DNA of 21,289 nt from an uncultured Coriobacteriaceae bacterium (lineage in GTDB: Bacteria > Actinomycetota > Coriobacteriia > Coriobacteriales > QAMH01), in the NCBI GenBank assembly GCA_900544245.1, contig UQUH01000029.1, positions 1-21,289 on the forward strand, written 5' to 3'. Positions 1-7,982 of the stretch are shown one piece after another (within the stretch, counting starts at the first letter, position 1; each line of letters begins with the position of its first letter). The notes under the pieces were generated by a model. It had not been told where the DNA came from. It was given only the letters and a program-made list of their open reading frames with translations, and searched no databases. Both the position numbers and the translations under genes were made by a program.

Positions 1-563
1 GAAGTCCCACCGTGCGGGCGCCCAGCAAGCCACGATTCGACCTCGTCTTCGCGCAGCACGAGCGGCATGCGGTCGTGGACGGGCGCGATCGTGGCGTTAG
101 GAGCCGTCGTCACGATGGAGAAGGCGCGGTCATCTCGCACGCCGCCGAGTAGCGTGATGCCGCCGGAATCGGGCGAGCAGAAGCGATACTGCCGCTTGAC
201 GGGCTTGCCGCCCCTGGGGTTCGGTCGCGTCTCGGTCGCATGCGGCTCGAAGAATCCCATCGTCGGCACGATGCAGCGCCCCCGCCTGATGGGATCCTCC
301 CACAGCCCCGGGTTACCGCCCAGGGCCGTCTCGATGCGCGTGTTGAAGAGCAGACGATTGGCCCAGCTCGCCTCGAAGCCCCAGCGCAGCTCGGTGGCAT
401 CTAGTTCGCCGATGCCGGGAACGATGACTGGCACGGTGGCTCCCGGGCGCGCGTCGGGGCCGGCGGGCCAATCGGGCAGACAATTGAAGGGCACGTGCAT
501 CTGGATGAGGCGGATGACCTCGGTCACCTCGTCCATGGTCAGCATCTTGAAGCGTCCGCACAT
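1..563 (-). CDS. SOS response-associated peptidase (SRAP/YedK/HMCES family), 3' end outside window
   Basis: SRAP proteins sense abasic sites in single-stranded DNA. The N-terminal Cys2, exposed after Met removal, forms a thiazolidine crosslink with the abasic site and protects it. The reading frame starts MCGRFKML, giving the required Cys2. It contains NTRIET (Asn and Glu of the active site, about residues 75-80), RCIVPTMGFFEPH (about 97-109) and HDRMP (about 161-165, the catalytic His), all family hallmarks in the right order. The start ATG is preceded by AAAGGAC at suitable spacing. 187 codons are visible without a stop; the family is usually 200-240 residues, so only the C-terminal end is missing at the window edge. 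It lies 27 bases downstream of the hydrolase gene on the same strand, suggesting cotranscription. No SOS box was seen upstream of that pair. Confidence 0.95.
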   Translation of the reverse strand, partial: MCGRFKMLTMDEVTEVIRLIQMHVPFNCLPDWPAGPDARPGATVPVIVPGIGELDATELRWGFEASWANRLLFNTRIETALGGNPGLWEDPIRRGRCIVPTMGFFEPHATETRPNPRGGKPVKRQYRFCSPDSGGITLLGGVRDDRAFSIVTTAPNATIAPVHDRMPLVLREDEVESWLAGRPHGGT

Positions 564-590
564 CGCAATGTCCTTTCGGCCGCCCCGTGC

Positions 591-1472
591 CTATTGCCTG
601 AACAGCCAGCCCATGATCCGGCTGTCGTTTGCCATGAGGGAGCTGCCGGTGCCGTGTTGTTCGTCCGAGCCCTGGAAGTACGAGGCATCCTTCACGTCGA
701 GCACGACCAGACGGTCAATCTCCCTCTCGGAGAGTCCCTGCACCCGGTAGAGTAGGCGCAGCCTTTCGGTAAACTCCTGGGCCGCCTCGACGGAATAGAA
801 CTCATCGGCATCGCCCAGCGAGATGCGGATGGGAACGCGTGCCGTGGCAAGCGGCATGGGATCGCCATCCCATTGCGAGGCGCACATCAGCGCTGCGCTG
901 TAGAGCTCGGGCTTGGTGCCCATCACGAGCGAGAGCGTCTCGCCTCCGTAGGAGTAGCCGTGGAGATACACGCGCTCCGGGTCGATGTCGTATGTGTCGA
1001 TGAGGTATTCGGTCAGGGCGATGACCTGGTCGGCGGAGTTCTGGCCCCAGTCGCTGGGCTGCGGGGCCGCGATGATCATCGATTCGTCGTATTCCTGGGC
1101 GGTGAACGGGTATTCCTCCGTGTTCAGGTTTTCGCCCGCTCCGTGATAGTACAGGCCGGGTTCTCCGGGAAGCGTCACGAAGAGCGCCACGGGCTCGTCC
1201 TCCTCATTGCCTTCGGGAACGTACAGGTTGTAGTGAATGTCATCGAGACCCTCGACGCTGAGCACGTTGTCGACGACGAAGCCGCGGTCGGTTTGCGTGC
1301 CCGGCGTGAGTAGCGGCCGGTCGTGTTTCGTGGCGTGAGTGCCGTGCGTGGTGACCGGTGTCGCCGGCACATCGGGCTCGGTCGCTTTCGGTTCGCTTGC
1401 GATGGCGATGCCTATGCCTATGAGGAGCAATGCGCCCACTATGACGGTGAGGAATGTGGTTGACTTGCGCAC
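591..1472 (-). CDS. Exported alpha/beta-hydrolase (esterase-like)
   Basis: 293 residues from a GTG start preceded by AGGAAGG with 9 bases spacing; an in-frame ATG nine codons upstream has no comparable site. The N-terminus MRKSTTFLTVIVGALLL is a signal peptide or anchor, with an Ala-Ile-Ala-Ser stretch as a plausible cleavage site, then a Pro/Thr/His-rich linker. The catalytic domain shows the nucleophile elbow GYSYGG (Ser about 174), an acidic candidate in GDADEF (about 221-223) and a His candidate in DEQHGTG (about 273). This resembles PHB-depolymerase/esterase-D-like proteins that act on extracellular esters. The substrate cannot be read from sequence. It probably forms a two-gene unit with the SRAP gene downstream. 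Hydrolase fold is well supported; the exact activity is not. Confidence 0.85.
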   Translation of the reverse strand: MRKSTTFLTVIVGALLLIGIGIAIASEPKATEPDVPATPVTTHGTHATKHDRPLLTPGTQTDRGFVVDNVLSVEGLDDIHYNLYVPEGNEEDEPVALFVTLPGEPGLYYHGAGENLNTEEYPFTAQEYDESMIIAAPQPSDWGQNSADQVIALTEYLIDTYDIDPERVYLHGYSYGGETLSLVMGTKPELYSAALMCASQWDGDPMPLATARVPIRISLGDADEFYSVEAAQEFTERLRLLYRVQGLSEREIDRLVVLDVKDASYFQGSDEQHGTGSSLMANDSRIMGWLFRQ

Positions 1473-1501
1473 GAAGATAATCCTTCCTGTTCGGAGCACT
1501 C

Positions 1502-1531
1502 ATTGTATATGGCGTCATGACCGCCGTGCAA
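1502..1531 (-). promoter_or_regulatory. Promoter of the hydrolase-SRAP unit
   Basis: On the minus strand there is TTGCAC (1526-1531), an 18-base spacer and TACAAT (1502-1507). Transcription would begin about 1495, leaving a short leader before the ribosome site and the GTG start at 1472. Both hexamers are close to sigma70 consensus. Confidence 0.5.
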
Positions 1532-1700
1532 TCCGTCTACGACCGAATGGCTTTCGGCGACGCATTTGCCGCGACAACCCCGGTGCTTCCTTGCAAAACC
1601 GTTAGGTTCGCGTAAGCGGATTCGATGGTGCGCGTCATCTGCCGATCCTAGGATTGATACGTGGTCATAGGTCATGCATTCAGGTGCGAGGAGGTATGAG

Positions 1701-2072
1701 ATGGGCAAGAGGGCGGCCATTGTCGCGGTCGTGGTGCTGGTCGCCGCGGTCGCCGTCGTCGGCTTTCGCTGGGGACTCATCCCGGGGATGGCAAGCGGAA
1801 CGTATTACACGCAGGTCGACAACACGCAGATTCGGGAACAGGAGTCAGATGGTGGCATCATCGACTTCACGGGCGGCATGCCGCTGCTCTACACGCTGCC
1901 TTCCTATGACGAGAACGGAAGCGTGCAGGACCTGAGCTTTGGCACGGAACGCCAGCTTCGGGAAGGTGCGTACCTGCGACTCAGCGTCCTTCCCGTTCGC
2001 GGCGTCACGGAGTGGCGCGAGGTGCAGTACGAGGAGCTTCCGTCCGCGGTCCAGGCGAGAATGCGTCGGTAG
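1701..2072 (+). CDS. YxeA family (DUF1093) exported protein
   Basis: 123 residues starting at the ATG that follows GAGGAGG with good spacing; an in-frame ATG at 1674 lacks a site. The N-terminus is MGKRAAIVAVVVLVAAVAVV, a signal peptide or anchor, followed by a small domain with GTYYTQVD, SYDENG and LREGAYLRLSV. This arrangement (YY..V, YDENG, LREGAYL) is typical of the YxeA/DUF1093 family, small secreted or membrane-tethered OB-like proteins of unknown function found mostly in Firmicutes. The usual length is 110-125 residues, so it is complete. It is divergent from the hydrolase and convergent with the acetyltransferase. Family assignment is by recognised motifs; no role is proposed. Confidence 0.75.
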   Translation: MGKRAAIVAVVVLVAAVAVVGFRWGLIPGMASGTYYTQVDNTQIREQESDGGIIDFTGGMPLLYTLPSYDENGSVQDLSFGTERQLREGAYLRLSVLPVRGVTEWREVQYEELPSAVQARMRR

Positions 2073-2074
2073 GA

Positions 2075-2090
2075 GCACGAGATGTCGTGC
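2075..2090. terminator. Short hairpin between convergent genes
   Basis: GCACGA-GATG-TCGTGC forms a 6 bp stem with a 4-base loop three bases after the YxeA-like stop codon. There is no run of T on either side, so intrinsic termination is only a possibility. Confidence 0.3.
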
Positions 2091-2113
2091 GGTCATGTGT
2101 GTCAGTTACAAAG

Positions 2114-2563
2114 TCATCGCGCTTTCAGGCGCATGTGCAGGATGGGGAAGGGCTCGCCTTGCTCGTCGGTTTCTGATCGTCCGATGATTTCGAAGCCCTC
2201 ATGCTCGTAGAAACCTTGGGCCTGGGCGTTTTGCTCGTTCACGTCCACGTCGGTGACTCCCAGTTCGCGCATCGTGAAGTCCAGCAGTGTCGCTCCCACG
2301 CCTTTGCTGCGATACGCGGGGTCGATGAAGAGCATCTCGAGTTTTCCGTCATCTACGCCGGCAAAGCCCAGTGCACGTCCGTTGTCATCGCATGCTGTCA
2401 CGAGAGCGCGAATCGCGCGTATCGCCTCCGGCACGTATTGCGCGATCCGCTCGACATCCTGTTCGCCTAGGAAGTCATGCGTTGCCTCGACAGATGCGCG
2501 CCACACGGACGTCAACTCCTCCACCAGCATATCAGTGCGATTTTGTGGCATCGTGATCTGCAT
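2114..2563 (-). CDS. GNAT N-acetyltransferase, YjaB-like
   Basis: 149 residues from the ATG preceded by GAGAAGG. The protein has the GNAT fold. It contains WRASVEATHDFL near the N-terminus, LEMLFIDPAYRSKGVG with the acetyl-CoA pyrophosphate loop RSKGVG (85-90), and VNEQNAQAQGFYEHEGF with the conserved Tyr about 119. It ends GRSETDEQGEPFPILHM. These segments match E. coli YjaB (147 residues) closely in order and spacing. The acyl acceptor of YjaB-type enzymes is not established, so the substrate is left open. It is divergent from the EamA transporter gene, with which it shares the 78-base intergenic region. Confidence 0.88.
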   Translation of the reverse strand: MQITMPQNRTDMLVEELTSVWRASVEATHDFLGEQDVERIAQYVPEAIRAIRALVTACDDNGRALGFAGVDDGKLEMLFIDPAYRSKGVGATLLDFTMRELGVTDVDVNEQNAQAQGFYEHEGFEIIGRSETDEQGEPFPILHMRLKAR

Positions 2564-2600
2564 TGAGCATCCTTCTCTCCCGTTATGGGCTTGCCGCATT

Positions 2601-2615
2601 CTAGCATTGCGCTAG
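2601..2615. repeat. Perfect inverted repeat in the GNAT/EamA divergent region
   Basis: CTAGC-ATTGC-GCTAG is a perfect 5+5 inverted repeat located between two divergent starts, a position suited to an operator. It is short and could be chance. Confidence 0.3.
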
Positions 2616-2641
2616 GCTAGAGAAGGAGACCATAGCATCGC

Positions 2642-3595
2642 GTGCCAACTGGGGGAGCAAAGAGCGTGCCAACGGGTAGCAAACGTAGGTTCTGGATTGG
2701 CGTGGGAATCACGCTGATTGGCGGCGCCCTATGGGGCGTGTCCGGTACGAGCGTGCAGTACCTCACGACGACGGGAGGGGCCAGCCCGGCGCTTGTCACG
2801 TTTCTGCGCACGCTGCTCGGCGGCGGGATCTTCTTCGCCTTCCTGCTCCTGACTAGGCGCCGTGTTGTCAAGACGATGTTTTCACGCCGGCGCACCGTCG
2901 GTGCCCTTTTCGCCTTTGGATTTGCGCTCTACGCTAATCAGCTCTGCTACGCGCAGACCGTGCAGATCACCAACGCGGGGACCGCAACGGTGCTTCAGAT
3001 GCTGGCCAGCGCGTTCGTCATGCTCTACGTGTGCGTGACCCTGCGCAGGGCACCGCGTATCAGGGAGGCGATTGGCCTGCTCCTCGCGCTGCTGGCGGCT
3101 CTCTTCATCGCCACGCAGGGCGATATCCGCACGCTCGACGTCCCGGCCGACGGGCTCGTCTGGGGGTTGCTCACGGCTCTTTCGACGGCCGTCTACATCA
3201 TCGTTCCCAAGCGATGCGGCCTCTTCGAGCGATACGGTAGCATGCCGGTGGTGGGGACGGGCATGCTGCTTGGCGCACTTTTCGCGCTGCCGGTCTACCT
3301 GCTCCAGGGAAACACGCTTGCCGACGTGGCAACCGTGCTCGCGGCTTTCGGAGGCTTCGAGTGGCTCGTCTTTCTGGGTGGCCTCGTCGTGGTCGGCACC
3401 ATCTGCGGATACGGCCTCTACTTGCATGGTGTCGCGATCGTGGGTTCGGTCAAGGGATCGCTTCTGGGTGCCATCGAGCCCGTGAGCGCCACGGTGCTGG
3501 CGGCATTATGGCTGGGAACCGCCTTTACCGGCTATGACTTGGCGGGTCTGGTGCTCATGTGCGTCATGGTCGCGTTCGTCACCTCTGATGAATAG
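2642..3595 (+). CDS. EamA/DMT family transporter
   Basis: 317 residues with about ten hydrophobic segments arranged as two EamA repeats. The first repeat starts GITLIGGALWGVSGTS and the second GLVWGLLTALSTAVYI. The C-terminus has IEPVSATVLAALWLG, a hallmark of drug/metabolite exporters of the 10-TM DMT superfamily (RhaT/YdcZ/EamA type). It should export small metabolites or amino acids across the membrane. Start choice is uncertain: GTG at 2642 lies 13 bases after AAGGAG, whereas GTG at 2666, in the same frame, lies 8 bases after GGGGGAG. Both begin Met-Pro-Thr-Gly, and the shorter form (309 residues) may be the true one. The gene converges on the alanine symporter gene, with a hairpin between them. 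Confidence 0.88.
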   Translation: MPTGGAKSVPTGSKRRFWIGVGITLIGGALWGVSGTSVQYLTTTGGASPALVTFLRTLLGGGIFFAFLLLTRRRVVKTMFSRRRTVGALFAFGFALYANQLCYAQTVQITNAGTATVLQMLASAFVMLYVCVTLRRAPRIREAIGLLLALLAALFIATQGDIRTLDVPADGLVWGLLTALSTAVYIIVPKRCGLFERYGSMPVVGTGMLLGALFALPVYLLQGNTLADVATVLAAFGGFEWLVFLGGLVVVGTICGYGLYLHGVAIVGSVKGSLLGAIEPVSATVLAALWLGTAFTGYDLAGLVLMCVMVAFVTSDE

Positions 3596-3674
3596 GGGCG
3601 CTTGTCACCTCTTCGCGTTGCCCTCGGGTGTCACGGCAATGGCCGTGCGCAATCGCACGAGTCTGCATATGCAA

Positions 3675-3706
3675 GGATGCCGGCCGCGTTTTCGCGACCG
3701 GCATCC
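3675..3706. terminator. Bidirectional terminator between EamA and alanine symporter genes
   Basis: A 14-base arm (GGATGCCGGCCGCG) pairs with CGCGACCGGCATCC around a TTTT loop with a single mismatch. It lies in the gap between two convergent genes. The T-tracts on both sides are weak, but position and stem strength favour a shared terminator. Confidence 0.7.
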
Positions 3707-3731
3707 CGCCTAATCGTATGTCTCGCGGCGC

Positions 3732-5432
3732 TTACTCGTCCTTGCCGTCGTCCTGCACACGACCCACGTAATCGCCGCGCTCCTCGAGGATCTCGAGCGT
3801 CGCGGCATCTTCCTCGGCGCGAAGCGCACCCTCGGCGTCGCGCTCGGCTTCGGCCCAGGCCTTCTCCTCGGCATGCTCGGCGCGCACGTCGGTCACCTTC
3901 TTGTCATGCTTGGCGTTGGCGATGGCGAGGATCGAGCCGGTCAGCGCAAACAACGCGATGGCGTTGGGAAGCACCATCAGCTGGTTGAACATGTCTTGCA
4001 ACTCCCAGACGAGGTCGATCTTGAGCACCGCGCCCAGGAACACGAAAAACGTGCAGATGCAGGCGAACACGAGAATCGTCTTCTTGCCAAAGAGGTATTC
4101 CCAGTTGAGCTTCGCGAAGAGGTTCCACGACAGGATTGTCGAGAACGCGAAGAATAGCAGGCATATGGCGACGAAGATGTTGCCGCCGTTGGTGGTGAAG
4201 AACTGACTGAACGCAACCTGGGCCATGTTGCCGTTGTCCAGGCCGATGGCGGCGGCCAGAGCGGACGGATCGCTCATGTCCTCGTCGCTGAGCACGATGC
4301 TGCCCTGCGCGTCGACGAGCTTGCCGTCTTCGAGCGTGAGCGTGTCGTCGATGGCATCGCCTTCGGCCATGACGAACTCGATGACAGTGTCGTACTTGCC
4401 GGCGTCCTCGTAGGCCTTGGCCAGCGCGCCGTCGCCCACGTAGAGGGTGGAGATGACGACGAGCGCCGTCATGGTGACGACCACGAGCGTGTCGATGAAG
4501 ACGCCGATCATGGCGACGACGCCTTGCTCATGCGGGTCACGCACCTCGGCGAGCGCATGCGCGTGCGGGGTGGAGCCCATACCCGCCTCATTGGAGAACA
4601 GGCCGCGCTTGGCGCCGTAGGTGATGGCCGCGACGATGCCGAAGAACGCGCCGCCGATTCCGGCTTGCGGGCTGAAGGCGCACTGGAAGATGAGCGCGAA
4701 GGCACCGGGGATGTTCTGCCAGTTCATGACGAGAACGATGATCGAGCCCACCACGTAGAGCACGGCCATGACGGGTACCATCTTCTCGGTGATGGATGCC
4801 AGGCGGTGGATGTTTCCGATGAACACGAACCCGGCGAGCACGGCGATGATGATGCCCACCATCCAGGGTTCGATGGAGAATGCCGTGTTCATGGTCGCGG
4901 CGATGGAGTTGGACTGCACCATGGGGCCGATGAAGCCCAGGGCGATGATGACGGCCACGGCGAAGAAACCGGCGAGTGCCTTGCCGCCCTTGCCCTTGAA
5001 CGCGGTGGTGATGTAATAGGCGGGACCGCCGTGAACCGAACCGTCGGTATCGACCACGCGGGTCTTCTGCGCCATGACGGCCTCGGCATAATTGGTCGCC
5101 ATGCCCAAAAGGGCGATGAGCCACATCCAGAAGATGGCACCGGGGCCACCTACCAGGATGGCGCCGCAGGCGCCGACGATATTACCGGTGCCGACTTGCG
5201 CGGCAATGGCCGTGGCCAGGGCCTGAAATGACGTCATGCCGCCGCCCTGCTTGCCGCCGCGCAGCGAGAAGTCGCCGAAGATGCGACGCCATCCCTCGCC
5301 AAAGCAGCGGAACTGCACGAACTTCGTGCGGATGGTGAACCAGAGGCCCATCGCGATGAGCAGGGTGAGCAGGACGTAATTAGACAGATACGAGTTGATC
5401 GTCGTGACGATCCCCAATAGTGCTTCTTCCAC
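3732..5432 (-). CDS. Sodium:alanine/glycine symporter (AGCS family) with acidic insert and tail
   Basis: 566 residues from a GTG start preceded by AAGGAAGGG with 8 bases spacing; the longer open frame upstream has no ribosome site and is low in hydrophobicity. Family motifs include AAQVGTGNIVGACGAI (78-92), HGGPAYYI (134-141) and GLFSNEAGMGSTPHAHA (277-293), the Na+/amino-acid binding region of AGCS carriers. About ten or eleven membrane segments are visible. Usual AGCS length is 440-490. The excess comes from an Asp/Glu-rich insert at about 335-405, between two membrane segments, and a charged C-terminal tail at about 508-566 rich in Ala, Glu and Lys. The carrier should import alanine or glycine with Na+. 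No amino-acid metabolism gene is adjacent. The carrier assignment is firm; the roles of the extra segments are unknown. Confidence 0.93.
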   Translation of the reverse strand: MEEALLGIVTTINSYLSNYVLLTLLIAMGLWFTIRTKFVQFRCFGEGWRRIFGDFSLRGGKQGGGMTSFQALATAIAAQVGTGNIVGACGAILVGGPGAIFWMWLIALLGMATNYAEAVMAQKTRVVDTDGSVHGGPAYYITTAFKGKGGKALAGFFAVAVIIALGFIGPMVQSNSIAATMNTAFSIEPWMVGIIIAVLAGFVFIGNIHRLASITEKMVPVMAVLYVVGSIIVLVMNWQNIPGAFALIFQCAFSPQAGIGGAFFGIVAAITYGAKRGLFSNEAGMGSTPHAHALAEVRDPHEQGVVAMIGVFIDTLVVVTMTALVVISTLYVGDGALAKAYEDAGKYDTVIEFVMAEGDAIDDTLTLEDGKLVDAQGSIVLSDEDMSDPSALAAAIGLDNGNMAQVAFSQFFTTNGGNIFVAICLLFFAFSTILSWNLFAKLNWEYLFGKKTILVFACICTFFVFLGAVLKIDLVWELQDMFNQLMVLPNAIALFALTGSILAIANAKHDKKVTDVRAEHAEEKAWAEAERDAEGALRAEEDAATLEILEERGDYVGRVQDDGKDE

Positions 5433-5620
5433 GAACGTTTCCCTTCCTTGACAACGGCTACCCATTATCAGAGAAGCGGAGGAAAAGTGGTTCAATTTCG
5501 AATTATTTAACGTGACCGTGACAAAGAGGGCGGGTGATTTGCCACGCTGCTGTGATGGAGTATCGAATACGGGAATCGCGCGTATCCGCATCGGCCGAGC
5601 GGGTCGTTACGCACGGAAAG

Positions 5621-5758
5621 CTATCGCTTGTCCTTCATGACGAGCGACGCGATTTTCGATGACAGTCTGTCGCTTTTGAAAACTACCTTTACCGAAGCCA
5701 AGGTCAGTAGAAGGCATACGACGAAAACCAAACCGATCACGATGATGACAGTACCCAT
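5621..5758 (-). CDS. Small single-span membrane protein (45 residues)
   Basis: The ATG is preceded by GAGGAGGG (AGGAGG with 4 bases spacing), one of the best ribosome sites in the window. The product starts MGTVIIVIGLVFVVCLLLTL, a single membrane segment, and ends with a basic tail, SSKIASLVMKDKR. It lies 38 bases downstream of the LysR gene on the same strand and is probably cotranscribed with it. I do not recognise a family. The basic tail after the segment suggests the C-terminus faces the cytoplasm. Its size and strong ribosome site argue for a real gene that automatic callers may miss. Confidence 0.7.
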   Translation of the reverse strand: MGTVIIVIGLVFVVCLLLTLASVKVVFKSDRLSSKIASLVMKDKR

Positions 5759-5796
5759 AATCCCTCCTCGCCGGTCACGTTCCTGACGGACGTCTC

Positions 5797-6726
5797 TCAG
5801 ATGTCTTCGGCTTGTTTCTTGAGCTCCTCGACAAAGGTGGGTAATGCGGGATTGTCGTTGCTGCCGAGGTAGACGAAGTACAGATGATAGTGGCAATCTT
5901 TCCCCTCGAGCAGGCGGGCAACCATATCCTCGCGCATAAGGAAGCGCGGATCCTTTATCCACGCATCGCTCAAGACGATGATCCCATCGCTCAGGTTTCC
6001 GGCGAGATAGCCGTTGATAGTCGGTGTCATGCGTAGCTGTATGCGGGGTGTGAAACCATGCGAGATGCACAGCTTTTCCAAGACGACGCGCCAATCGTCG
6101 AAGAGCCTGTCCGCGGCAAGCAGAAAGCGGGTGCCTTCGAGGTCTTCCACATGGAGGGGCTCCTTGCTGGCAGCCGGATGGCTCCTGTTCATCCACGCGG
6201 AGAACCTCCTCTTCCTAAGCGGTACAGCCGTGATGCCCATGGCCGCGCGCTCCGCGACGACCTCTTCGACGGGACCATACGCCATGAGGTACCCGACATC
6301 GACCGTGCCGTCGAGGAGGGCATCGGTGATCGTTTGCCCCGAGATGGTATGAAGCTGGACATCGATGTTCGGATGGTATTCGGACAGGTGCATGAATACC
6401 GGTATCGCCTGGTTTCCGATGGTGAAGTCGATCATCGGGTCTTGAACGACGATTCGCATGGCCTTTTCCTGGCTAATGCGACGGCACTTCTTCAATGCGA
6501 GGTCATAGTCGTAGAGCATGTCTTCGGCGCTTTTGAGGAATTGACGCCCGGCGGCGGTAAGCGCAATCTCGGAATCCCTATTGACCAGGGTGAATCCGAT
6601 CTCCTTCTCGAGTTCGGCAATGTGCTTGCTCAAGCTTGACTGCGACATGTGGAGAAATCGCGCCGCTGCACTGAAGTTGAGATGCTTCGAGAACTCGACA
6701 TACTCGCGCAAGATCCGGATATCCAT
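5797..6726 (-). CDS. LysR-type transcriptional regulator (divergent from amidohydrolase)
   Basis: 309 residues, normal for the family. The N-terminus MDIRILREYVEFSKHLNFSA begins the winged helix-turn-helix (about 1-60), with AARFLHMSQSSLSKHIAELEKEIG as the DNA-binding helices. The effector domain (about 90-295) shows the periplasmic-binding-protein-like pattern, for example DALLDGTVDVGYL. The start ATG follows a GGGGGTAA stretch. It is transcribed away from the decarboxylase-like gene across a 245-base region, the classic arrangement for a LysR activator and its target operon. The ligand is presumably the aromatic or carboxylate compound handled by those genes; that is inference. The membrane protein just downstream may be part of the same transcript. 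Confidence 0.95.
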   Translation of the reverse strand: MDIRILREYVEFSKHLNFSAAARFLHMSQSSLSKHIAELEKEIGFTLVNRDSEIALTAAGRQFLKSAEDMLYDYDLALKKCRRISQEKAMRIVVQDPMIDFTIGNQAIPVFMHLSEYHPNIDVQLHTISGQTITDALLDGTVDVGYLMAYGPVEEVVAERAAMGITAVPLRKRRFSAWMNRSHPAASKEPLHVEDLEGTRFLLAADRLFDDWRVVLEKLCISHGFTPRIQLRMTPTINGYLAGNLSDGIIVLSDAWIKDPRFLMREDMVARLLEGKDCHYHLYFVYLGSNDNPALPTFVEELKKQAEDI

Positions 6727-6805
6727 TGTTACCCCCAGTTCACGCCCATGGTATTAGACTATCAAAGAAGTCCAGCCCTTCAGTGTCGAAAGCCGATGAC
6801 AGAGT

Positions 6806-6820
6806 ATTCCAATCCAGAAT
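6806..6820. promoter_or_regulatory. Candidate LysR box (ATTC-N7-GAAT)
   Basis: An interrupted palindrome fits the T-N11-A rule for LysR-type binding sites and lies in the divergent region between the regulator start (6726) and the amidohydrolase start (6972). A direct repeat CATTTTTCG at 6884-6892 and 6913-6921 lies between it and the amidohydrolase start. Confidence 0.35.
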
Positions 6821-6971
6821 GAGACCCCGGCCATACGGTAATAGTTCCGCACGTTTTTCCGGGCAATACGTACCCGTAATCGTCATTTTTCGTAGTCCTT
6901 CCATTTCGATTACATTTTTCGCGACGAGCCCGCCGTGGGTTCGGTCAAATCCCTTGGGGAAGGAGAATGAT

Positions 6972-7949
6972 ATGTACAACAAGATCGGCCTCGAAGAGCA
7001 TTTCGCGATTCCCGAGACGATGGGAGGGTCGACGGTCTACTTCGAGAAAACGGGTGCGAAGGACATTCGGTCCACCCGCTTGCTCGACCTGGAGGAGATG
7101 CGCCTGGAGCAAATGGACGAGTATGGCATGGACATGATGATCATGTCGCTGAATTCACCGGCCATCCAGGAAATAACCGATGCGCAGCAGGCGGCCACCA
7201 TTGCCCGCAAATCCAACGAGGACCTCGCCGCGGCCATAGAGAGGCATCCGGACAGGTTCCGCGGATTTGCCGCGCTGCCGTTGCAGGATCCCGATATGGC
7301 CATCGAGGAGCTGCACTACGCGATTGACGAGCTCGGGTTCGTCGGCGTTTTGGCGAACGGCTATTCGAACATCGGCACAGATGACGAATACGTGTATCTG
7401 GACGATGCGCGGTACCGTCCCTTCTGGGCCGAGATGGAGAAGCTGGACGTTCCCTTCTACCTGCATCCGCGCGAGCCCATGCCCTGTAATGCCCATACGC
7501 TCGACGGCCATTACTGGATCATGGGCGCACCTTGGGCATTTGGCGTCGAGACTGCCACGCATGCGCTTCGCCTGATGTGCAGTGGACTGTTCGATGAATA
7601 TCCGAAGCTGAAGATCATCTTGGGTCATCTTGGCGAGGCGCTTCCGTTCACCATCTGGCGTGCCCAGAACCACCTGAACAAGCGTCGTCGCGGCATGCCG
7701 GCCAAAAAGCCGTTGCCGGAGTACTTCAACGAGAATTTCTGGGTGACCGTCTCCGGGCAGTTCACCCTGCCTCCCTTGCTGTGCACGATGATGCAGATGG
7801 GTGCGGATCGCATCATGTTCGCGACCGATTACCCGTTCGAGGAGATTCCGGATGCCTGCATCTGGTTTGACAACCTGCAGATTTCCGAGCCCGACAAGAA
7901 GAAGATCGCGCGCGATACGGCAATTGACCTTTTCAAGCTCGACCTCTAG
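6972..7949 (+). CDS. Amidohydrolase-2 family decarboxylase, gamma-resorcylate decarboxylase-like
   Basis: 325 residues starting MYNKIGLEEHFAIPETMGGS, from an ATG with AAGGAG six bases upstream. The product matches the gamma-resorcylate (2,6-dihydroxybenzoate) decarboxylase branch of amidohydrolases along its length, with ALPLQDPD, ELGFVGVLANG, LDVPFYLHPREP, HALRLMCSGLFDEYPKLKII and FNENFWVTVSG. Metal ligands of that family are present: Glu8 and His10 (ExH), His165 and Asp286, with the catalytic pair His219 and Glu222 in GHLGE. It should catalyse a non-oxidative, metal-dependent (Mn/Zn) decarboxylation, or the reverse carboxylation, of a hydroxylated aromatic acid in the cytoplasm. The exact substrate cannot be told. 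It forms an operon with the anion transporter 33 bases downstream and faces a LysR regulator. Confidence 0.88.
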   Translation: MYNKIGLEEHFAIPETMGGSTVYFEKTGAKDIRSTRLLDLEEMRLEQMDEYGMDMMIMSLNSPAIQEITDAQQAATIARKSNEDLAAAIERHPDRFRGFAALPLQDPDMAIEELHYAIDELGFVGVLANGYSNIGTDDEYVYLDDARYRPFWAEMEKLDVPFYLHPREPMPCNAHTLDGHYWIMGAPWAFGVETATHALRLMCSGLFDEYPKLKIILGHLGEALPFTIWRAQNHLNKRRRGMPAKKPLPEYFNENFWVTVSGQFTLPPLLCTMMQMGADRIMFATDYPFEEIPDACIWFDNLQISEPDKKKIARDTAIDLFKLDL

Positions 7950-7982
7950 TCGAGAATCATCTCTACGCAGAATGGGGGAGAA

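Noticed and set aside
67..750. Plus-strand open frame over the SRAP and hydrolase genes
   Set aside because: Both minus-strand genes have unmistakable catalytic motifs; this frame is Ser/Pro/Arg-rich without features.
1663..1676. Tandem GGTCAT copies upstream of the YxeA-like gene
   Set aside because: Two 6-base copies seven bases apart are too short to support an operator without other evidence.
5759..6196. N-terminal extension of the 45-residue membrane protein into the LysR region
   Set aside because: The extension overlaps the LysR coding region in another frame, while a strong ribosome site directly precedes the internal ATG at 5758.
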